A stretch of DNA of 64,000 bases. It comes from Clitopilus passeckerianus. Taxonomy: Eukaryota; Basidiomycota; Agaricomycetes; Agaricales; Entolomataceae. This document shows, piece by piece, positions 56,557-64,000 of this stretch. The translations under genes and the position numbers were made by a program. The notes under the pieces were generated by a model. The model made no database searches, was not told where the DNA came from, and worked only from the letters and a program-made list of their open reading frames with translations. The stretch covers positions 186,001 to 250,000 of the forward strand of contig CALYLX010000157.1 in assembly GCA_944990035.1 (NCBI GenBank). Reading direction: 5' to 3'. How positions within the stretch are numbered: the first letter of the stretch is position 1; every line of letters starts with the position of its first letter.

Positions 56557-57839
56557 TCAAACTGGGTTGTTTCCGTCCGTCCGGTCACTACTCACTGACT
56601 GTCTAAACAGCAAGGTGTCCGATCTAGCCATGGGGGCACTTGTAGCGAACCAATCAGTACTACTGGGCATCAAAAGATACAGGCCGTCCACCCACCTCAT
56701 TGTCATCCTACTGGTTTTCCCTCGTGTACGGTCAACCAACTTCACGAGATACCCAAAGACCTTTCTATAGTTGCTCCTCGCCTCCTCTGCAAACCCGAAA
56801 AACCCAAAGACTAGAAAGGCAACGAAGACAACCAACCACCTCACAAATTCTGCCAAGTATTCTCCCCTATCGCCTGTTCTCCATAGCAGGCTCGGGACCT
56901 GTTGAATCCTCGAAAAATTCGAATGTGTATCCCCCCAGCTGATCCAAGGGGAGACTCCAAGAGTAATATTGACGGCCAGAACTGCTGTCGTACACGTAGT
57001 GGAGACCAGGGCCTCAAGGCTAACTAGGGCTAGCAGGCGTGTATACCGGGCACGGTTACAGTCTGCATACTCGGCAAGCAACTCTGCAATTTTATTGCGC
57101 CGTTGTCGGATGGCTAGTATCACTCTGACTATAAAGAAGGGTCAGGAAAGGTGAAATACCATCCCACACAACACATACCGCAGTATACCGAAGAGACCAG
57201 GGAAGCCAGGATTGGCGGAATTATGCTGAATACGATGGAAACTGGCGTTATGTAAAGCGAAGGATAGCAGCCTATGTCCTCTAGGATGTCGAACCGATGG
57301 CCTTGCGCGGTAATGTAATCTGCATCTCTTCTTTAGCCCTTTCCTCACAAACACTATGTAGTCCGTACTCACAGAGAACTCCGAAAACCAACGGCAGTCC
57401 TGCACCAATAAACAGATCAACCAAAACCGCACGTCTCCGTGAAGCAGGGTCCAAGTGCGCAGACGGCTCGGACACCATGCAATATAACCTTCGACTGATG
57501 CAGAGTCCCGATATTGGGATAGCTAGGGAGACGATAACCGTTATGTGGATTGCTGGGGTGAAGTAAGGAAAAGACCTTGAGATCAGAAATTGTGCTGTAG
57601 CGATAATTCTAGGGCTTACAGATATCACACCATACAGGTGCCCAATTCACCACATTCCCGTTCCAGATCACCGAGTTTATGAATTGGTTGAGGCAAGCGA
57701 GACCCGTCCAGAACAGCCAGAGACAAGTACCAGAGTTCCATGCTTGTAGGTGCCATGAGATTGGAATGCAGCAGAGAACGAACCCGATGAAAGCAAAGGC
57801 GGCGTAAACCTGGTTGTATGTGGTGGGATCACTCAGCAT
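56557..57839 (-). CDS. STE3-type pheromone receptor, intact
   Basis: Four exons (57839-57620, 57552-57373, 57301-57179, 57128-56557) give 364 residues with no stop. Seen in order: YNQVYAAFAFIGFVLCCIPI, WHLQAWNSGTC, PVWCDIS, SLAIPISGLCISRRLY, RRAVLVDLFIGAGLPLVFGV, HRFDILEDIGCYPSLYITP, ALVSLEALVS, GVSPWISWGDTHSNFSRI and FGFFGFAEEARSNYRKVFGY, then a cytosolic tail of about 60 residues. This is a class of seven-helix receptor that binds farnesylated peptide pheromones and signals through a G protein. Whether it sets mating type or is one of the non-mating receptors common in Agaricomycetes cannot be told here. Compared with the left receptor it lacks the intron after WHLQ. Confidence 0.93.
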
Positions 57840-57966
57840 TGTGAATATGGGACGGACTCTCGTGCTCCAAGCGAGGGAAGTTATCTGCGCATTCGAGTAG
57901 GTTTAAGTAGAACCAAGCTCCACCCCAGGTTGGATTGTAGGTTCACCCTGGCGTCCAAAATATTCC

Positions 57967-57982
57967 TCAAGAATGTTCTTGA
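57967..57982. promoter_or_regulatory. TCAAGAA-TG-TTCTTGA palindrome, heat-shock-element-like
   Basis: Perfect 7-bp arms around a 2-bp spacer, 128 bp upstream of the intact receptor's start. The inverted GAA/TTC pattern matches heat-shock-factor half sites; a role in receptor control is inference. Confidence 0.35.
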
Positions 57983-58015
57983 TTGCTCACCAGAGATTTT
58001 GTTTGGGAACCGAAA

Positions 58016-58290
58016 TACCATTAATCCGATCCTGGGACCCGTCTGGGAGTGAATCCCATACGATGTTGATGATTCCTATTAGCCGTGCGCCCACAAATCA
58101 GTATTTTTATCCGCCTTTGTTCTGCCTTTGGTTAAGGTACAAATCGTAGGCGTGCGTAACAGCCACTGTCAAGTAAAGAAGAAAATCGATCATATTTTCT
58201 ATCAGCGCTCAAGACCGTCCTCGGATCATGAGAAGGGAGGAAGACAATTAATGTGTGCCGGCGGGACAAGATGATCATGATGGATCAGGG
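58016..58290. repeat. Diverged direct repeat upstream of the receptor, copy 1
   Basis: Shares ordered words with 58540-58800: CCATTAATCCGATCC, TAGCCGT...CCACAAATCAGT, CTATCAGCGCTC, and GCCGGCGGGA followed by ATGATGGATC. Confidence 0.65.
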
Positions 58291-58539
58291 ACTCGAAGGG
58301 AAAGCATCCGTGAACTCGTACCGATCGCTTGAGAAAGTCGTTTGAACATCTTTTTGCAAAACTATCTTACGGAGGATGTGGGGTGGTTTCTTTGCTTTGA
58401 TCCCGTAGGATTCTGTGTTTATTCGGATGAGTCTAGTTAATCCCCACCCTGAATAGGATTAGAGACACACGTTGGCAGTTAACGCATTCTTCAGAACGCT
58501 CTCGAGGGCTGAAGAGACATTTCGTGGGATTTCTAGGCC

Positions 58540-58800
58540 GCCATTAATCCGATCCGGGACATGGTGGAGGTAAATTCCTCACGATTTCAATGATCGTCAA
58601 TAGCCGTTTGTCCACAAATCAGTCTTCCGCCCCAATCTGGTGTACCACTTAAGGCATAGCTAGCTCGGGCAGAAAGCGATCCTATGTGCTATCAGCGCTC
58701 TGCCCGGTGTCTTCGAATGATGGTAGGGTCACAAGGACGGAGAAAAGACAAATTACTGCAAGCCGGCGGGAGCAGGTGGTTATGATGGATCTGTAACTCC
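58540..58800. repeat. Diverged direct repeat upstream of the receptor, copy 2
   Basis: Partner of 58016-58290 at about 520 bp distance. Conserved words are separated by diverged sequence, which suggests either an old duplication or shared regulatory sites. Confidence 0.65.
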
Positions 58801-59555
58801 TCGAATAATGTGCCCGAGCTCCCACCGGTCCCTGTATAAGAGGTGCGTAAACCTCCATGATATGGGAATCGCTAATGGATAGAATGGAAAGCACCGAGAT
58901 TTAGAGTCCATCCCACGAGGCATGCAATCATCCCCTCGCGGCTTACCTGCCGTGGTCCAAGTTCCATAGTCTATAACTGGTAGATGACTTGCCAGAGGGA
59001 TTCAAGTTCGTCAGTACCAGCTTGATCACAGTACGTCATTGACGGAACACGAGGACATTGAGCATCCATTACCGTCTTTTTTAATGCAGCCTTAGCAGGC
59101 ATTGATATTGAGTGGGAAGCTCAGGTGGTTCGGCCCAGGTCCGTTTTTATTGACAGTGAGCTCGAAGACCGGCCGGAGGATACTGTTTGCATTGGCGACA
59201 GTCCTGTCAACTCCCCGCTGCTTGCAGCACCCCTCCGGACCAGGCTTTGCTCGTAAACGTGGGGTCTGGATGTGCCCAGGTTGAGTTTAAGATCCTTAAA
59301 GCAGGCTTCAAACCGCCAAGCAAAGCACCTTTGATGACATTGCGGATGCAAAGAGTGTCATTGGTTGTTGGTGGATAAACAGCACGGCCACAGCCCACAA
59401 ACCGTGGCTTTTGATTGGCTTGATCTCCGTTAAATAATCGTAATCTTGTCAGCGACGACCATATTCCCACGGCAGCTAGAAATGAGTTTACCATCGACCG
59501 TGACTGTGTTGCTGCTACCTCATCCTGAGTCTCGGACTTCCTCCCCTCATCGATA

Positions 59556-61646
59556 ATGACCGGGATATCTCAACGTGCTACAATCGGGCTCTGCTCCTTA
59601 ACGGTCCTAATAGCTCTGAGGTATTTCCTCCGACGAAAAGCTGGCCCACTACCACCTGGTCCAAAGAAACGGCCAGTGATCGGCAGCTTGCTTAATATGC
59701 CCACCTCTCGGGAACCCGAGACCTTTCTAGGATGGAGCAAAGAATACGGTTGAGTTGCTTTGGGCTCCTGAACGCCAAATGGGACACTGATTTGGTCTCT
59801 CAGACTCAGATATCATCCACATGGGAGGCCTTGGCATGTCCATTGTCATCCTGAACTCCTATGAAGCAGCAGAAGATTTGCTGAACAAGCGGTCTTCTAT
59901 CTATTCAAGCCGACCACACATACCCATGTTCCATGACCTGTAAGCGCAGCTTCCAGTGTTCGCACCCGTTCTTCAACATTTATCACCACAATCCAGGTCA
60001 GGATGGGGCTTCCAGATGACCTTGCTTCCTTACGGTCCTCGATGGAAGGCCAGTCGGCGATTGTTTACCCAGTACTTCGCGCCCTCCAATTATGAAGCAA
60101 GTCATGCACGAGAGGTGTTCTATACGAACCGGTTTCTGCGCCAACTGCTAGAGCAACCGGAAGAGCCTATACCACGCATCAGGCAGTACGTTCATTCCTA
60201 ACCATCACTGGACTCTGCCCGACTATATTTTGACAGCTTAATCGGCGGGATTGCAGTCTCCATGGCTTATGGTATTGATACCAAAACAAAAGACGATCCA
60301 TACATCGCCCTTATAGAGCACGCTATGGATACAGTGCACGAAATGATGGTCCCAGGAACTTTCTACGTCGACATCCTCCCTTTCTTGAAGTACCTCCCAG
60401 AATGGACTCCAGGAGCATCCTTTCACAAGAAGGCAAAAACTATGAGAGAATGTGCCACGCAAGTCAGAGAAGAGACATTTGCAGCCTCGCTGAAGTTAGT
60501 TGTAAGGATTCATATTCCTTCTCTTTGATTGACTCTGACGCCATAATAGAACGAAGGCAGTAGCAAACGCTCTTTTGTATCAGAAAACCTCAAGAATCTT
60601 GAAGAGTCCGGTAAACTCGACGACGAGGGTAGAAATCTCATAATTGATGTCGCTAACATTATCTACATGGGTAAGCAGAGACCATGAATGGTTGCAAAGG
60701 TGATAGCTGACGAGCTGATTCTCTAGCTGCGGCTGACACAACTGCCTCGGCCTTGGGAACATTCTTCCTGGCCATGACATGCCATCCCGAGATACAGAAA
60801 CGCGCTCAAGCCGAAGTCGATAGCGTAGTGCAAGACAGGTTACCTACACATGATGACCTGGCCAAACTGCCTTACTTAGCGGCTGTCATCAAGGAGACTC
60901 TACGGTATGCCTGTTCCGCCTATTTACATCGTCAATGTAGATGAACGATAAAACCTCCTCAAGCTGGTTTACTGTTGTGCCACTGGGTGGGCTCTCAAGT
61001 CCTCCTTACTCATATGGTCATCGCTCTAAACCCTGCCCAGGTGTTCCTCACTTCCTCACTGCCGATGACACTTACAAAGGATATCATATTCCTGCGGATA
61101 CCCTTGTGCTCATCAACCAATGGTAGATCATCTAACTCCTTCACGATAAACCACATCCCTGACAGGTTTTGTAGGGCAATGTCGAATGACGAGAACGAAT
61201 ATCCTCGCCCAAGAGAATTCATCCCCGAGCGCTACTTGTGCAACGGGAAGGTTGACCCGACTGTACGAGATCCAACTGATATAGCATTTGGGTTCGGACG
61301 ACGGTATGCCACATCCCCACCTCAATCACGCTCACCACAACTAACGCAAACTCTAGAGCATGCCCAGGCAAACATTTGGCGTTGTCGACACTTACCCTAG
61401 CTGCGGCGTCAGTCTTGTCTACATTTGATATTCTCAAGAAGCGGGACGAGGCAGGAGTCGAGATTGAGCCGAAGAAAGAATACACTAATTTCTCTGTCAA
61501 GTTCGTTTTTCGCACTTACAATGGGGAGTTGTCTACTGACAGAGTTTTTGTTGAATAGCCAACCATTACCTTTCCCTTGTTTGATCCAACCAAGGTCAAC
61601 GGCAGCTGCTGAGTTGATTGGCTCGACAGCTTCTGAGGATATATAA
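59556..61646 (+). CDS. Cytochrome P450 monooxygenase (tandem copy 1)
   Basis: A microsomal P450 with many short exons. Seen: an N-terminal hydrophobic anchor ending YFLRRK, the proline hinge GPLPPGPKKRPVIG, the C-helix region RWKASRRLF, the I-helix oxygen motif AAADTTASALGTFFLAM, the K-helix ExxR in VIKETLR, the PRPREFIPERY region and the heme-binding loop FGFGRRACPGK (split by an intron at 61303). The last exon (PCLIQPRST...) ends with TAA at 61646. All key residues are intact, so it should be active; the substrate is unknown. It belongs by appearance to the large agaric P450 families that oxidise small molecules. The next gene is a close paralogue on the same strand. Confidence 0.88.
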
Positions 61647-62120
61647 CATCTTTCTGCTGTTGAGAGCTTGTGGTCAGCTTGAATCCAAAGCCTTAACTAA
61701 AGCAACGGGACTACCATTCCAATCTAATTCCTGTATCTATTAGTATTATAAATCAATCCTGCTCAATAGTTGACTAAGAACTGCCTGCCTGTAGTCTGGC
61801 CAGACGGAATGATCGTTCGATTCCTTGAGCGGTTAAGGAGTTGATCCGCTGGATTTGCTTCAACTTTCGAAGCTAGTTAACTTGAACCTCTAACGCGCCA
61901 GACCTGACCAGTATCTGTTGGCTACGAATCTAAAGTGTCAACATGATTTACCCTCAACAATCACTGCTCTCGGCGACTCTCAACGCTATCTTGGGCCCAG
62001 GTAGACCATTCTGCTTGTCAGCGGCGGCCAGCGTTCTCACGACTTGTTCACGACGTCGAGAAATGAACTCGTCACCTAGTTCAACTGCATTGCTGCTGTC
62101 ACGGTCTCATACCCTCCTCG
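61647..62120. other. Spacer between tandem P450 genes
   Basis: 474 bp with the 3' flank of the first P450 and the promoter of the second. An upstream ATG at 61943 opens a different frame; the P450 anchor begins at 62121. Confidence 0.4.
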
Positions 62121-64000
62121 ATGCCAACCGGCTTATCTCAACCTACTACACTTGGGCTCTGCTCCTTGGCGGCTCTAGTACTCATTCATCGTTTGTTACG
62201 ACGAAAACCAGGCCCTCTACCACCAGGCCCAAAGAAATGGCCATTGATTGGCAGCTTACTCGACTTGCCCACATCTCTGGAATGGGAGACCTACGCAAAA
62301 TGGAGCAAAGAATACGGTGGGGTATTTCTGGGCTACTGAGCATCGATTGGGACACTGACTTACTACACAGAGTCCGATATCATCCACGTTGACGCCCTTG
62401 GCACCTCAATTGTCATCCTGAACTCCTATGCAGCGGCAGAAGATTTGCTGCACAAGCGTTCATCGATTTATTCCAGCCGACCACATATGCCTATGTTTCA
62501 CGAGCTGTAAGTGTAACTTTCTTTTTCTCTGCCCATTCCACGAAACATCATCTCAACCACGTTTGTTTAGGTCCGGATATGGGTTCCAAATGACCATGCT
62601 TCCGTATGCCGAGCGGTGGAAGGCAAGTCGCCGAATGTTCACCCAGTATTTCACACCCTCCAATTACGAGGCAAGTCGTACCCGAGAGGTTCTCTACACC
62701 AACCGCTTTCTACATCAGCTACTAGAGGAGCCAGAACAGCTTATACCAAACATCAGGCAGTACGTTCATCTGACTATCAGGCTCGCCGCAAATAACATAT
62801 GCTCCATGATAGTTTCATCGGTGGAATTGCAGTTTCAATGGCGTATGGCATTGTTACTAAAGCGAACAACGATCCCTACATCGCACTCGTAGAGAAAGCT
62901 GTCGACACCGCGCTTGAGTTGCTGATCCCAGGAAGGTTCTTTGTCGATGCCTTCCCTTTCCTGAAGTATCTCCCGGAATGGACTCCCGGGGCATACTTCC
63001 ACAAGAGGGCGAAAGTCATGAGATTGTGGTCCACCAAAGCCAGAGATGAGCCCTTCGCAGCTTCAGAAAAATTGATCGTAGGCCTTTTACCCTCTCATTG
63101 TGGTTCTCTCTGACACCGATTCAACAGGACGCCGGAATGAGCAAACCCTCCTTCGTGTCGGAGAGTCTCAAGAATCTGAACGATGACGAAGCTGGGGGTA
63201 GAAATCTCATTAAAGATGTAGCCAATATTGTTTACATGGGTAGGTCGAACTACAACTATGTATGGAGCCAACAGTTGACACATGCGTTGCTCCAGCTGCG
63301 GCAGATACAACTGCGTCGGCCTTGGGGACATTCTTCCTGGCCATGACTTGCTATCCCGCGATATATAGGCAAGCTCAAGCCGAAATCGATAGTGTAGTGC
63401 AAGGCAGGCTACCCGAGCATGAGGATCTGGCCAAACTGCCGTACTTGACGGCCGTGATAAAGGAGACTCTACGGTACGCTCATTCCAGTAATTTTACCCC
63501 GTGAAATGTAGCTTAAACGGCCACACCCCCCCTTCAGCTGGTCTACTATCGTACCACTCGGTGAGTCCTCTATTACTACTCAATGGTATCCCATGTTCGT
63601 CTCTCTAAACTGGCTTCAGGTCTGCCCCATCTCGTCACGGTCGATGACACCTACAAAGGATACCACATCCCTGCAAATTCTATCGTGCTTGCCAACCAAT
63701 GGTAGATCCAACTTTCTCAAAGTAAACCACTTCGCTGACTTCTTTCGTAGGGCCATGTCGAATGACGAGGATGACTATCCTCGCCCTAGAGAATTTATCC
63801 CCGAGCGATATTTATGCAACGGGAAGGTAGACCCAACCGTACGCGATCCAACCGATATTGCGTTCGGGTTCGGACGAAGGTATGTGGGCCAGATTTCCGT
63901 TCAACCTTGTTTAACACAGCTGAAACAAACTCTAGAGCATGCCCTGGTAAACACTTGGCATTATCGTCACTTACCTTATCTGTGGCATCGGTCTTGTCCA
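62121..64000 (+). CDS. Cytochrome P450 monooxygenase (tandem copy 2), truncated by the window end
   Basis: Same exon order as copy 1. Starts MPTGLSQPTTLGLCSLAALV, then GPLPPGPKKWPLIGSLLDLP, SDIIHVDALGTSIVILNSYA, RWKASRRMF, FIGGIAVSMAYGI, AAADTTASALGTFFLAMTCY, VIKETLR, PREFIPERYLCNGKVDPTVR and FGFGRR-ACPGKHLAL, the heme loop again being split by an intron (63881 to about 63938). The window ends inside the last helix region, so the C-terminus is missing. Long identical stretches with copy 1 (for example ERYLCNGKVDPTVRDPTDIA) show a fairly recent duplication. Key residues are intact. Confidence 0.87.

Larger units (their letters stand above)
57840..59555. other. 1.7-kb region upstream of the right receptor, with a diverged direct repeat
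   Basis: Between the receptor start and the first P450. Contains a repeat pair (58016-58290 and 58540-58800), a 16-bp palindrome and ACAAAGG-like words. Pheromone precursors often lie in such places, so both strands were searched for Cys-aliphatic-aliphatic-Ala/stop; none was found. No protein-coding gene is supported. Confidence 0.45.

Noticed and set aside
49021..59555. Pheromone-precursor genes with CaaX ends near the receptors
   Set aside because: I looked on both strands of the intergenic parts for Cys-aliphatic-aliphatic-Ala followed by a stop and found none. A computed search for short ORFs with CaaX ends, allowing introns, over a wider flank would be decisive.
1..64000. CRISPR arrays, prophage, bacterial insertion sequences or operons
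   Set aside because: The sequence is clearly eukaryotic nuclear DNA with spliced genes; no regularly spaced repeats or transposase genes were seen.

Overview
The window is nuclear DNA from a filamentous basidiomycete, most likely an Agaricomycete. Genes are split by many short GT-AG introns (typically 48-60 bp). Several products are typical of that group: two STE3-type pheromone receptors, a tandem P450 pair, AIG1-like GTPases, a mushroom-type kinase-like protein, and long Ser/Pro-rich disordered proteins. There is no operon structure, prokaryotic signal, rRNA, tRNA or CRISPR array. Exon joins were worked out by hand from frame, phase and splice sites, so small errors are possible where flagged.

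Layout. 1-20.5 kb: mostly lineage-specific proteins, namely an unknown membrane protein (63-1776, -), a Gly-tailed protein (2671-3905, +), two long disordered proteins sharing an N-terminal motif (5029-8432 and 9008-10628, +), small Ser/Arg- and Pro-rich proteins, an intracellular GH5 glycosidase (16365-18105, +) and another disordered protein (19219-20481, +). 21-31.5 kb: core cell-biology genes, namely a Rho GTPase (-) divergent from the GPI-anchor subunit GPI1 (+), an acyl-protein thioesterase (+), a segmental tandem duplication carrying two coiled-coil genes and a decayed thioesterase tail, and a MARVEL protein (-). 33-49 kb: a mitochondrial bifunctional lysine-ketoglutarate reductase/saccharopine dehydrogenase (-), the ribosome-biogenesis factor MAK21/NOC1 (-), two convergent AIG1-like GTPases, and a CNNM/MAM3-type transporter (+).

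49.6-57.9 kb is the most interesting part. Two STE3-type receptor genes face each other (49665-51002 + and 56557-57839 -) and bracket a compact phosphoinositide phospholipase C and a kinase-like gene. This resembles a B-type (pheromone/receptor) mating locus or a non-mating receptor cluster derived from one. The left receptor has an in-frame TGA in an exon whose length and phase are conserved in the right receptor, and a Cys in place of a Trp shared with the right one, so it looks like a recent pseudogene. I found no pheromone-precursor gene by eye. 59.5-64 kb holds two tandem P450 genes, the second running off the end.

Functionally the core genes cover membrane signalling (Rho, PLC, receptors, thioesterase), GPI-anchor synthesis, lysine catabolism, ribosome assembly, ion homeostasis and oxidation. 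They are neighbours rather than a single pathway.
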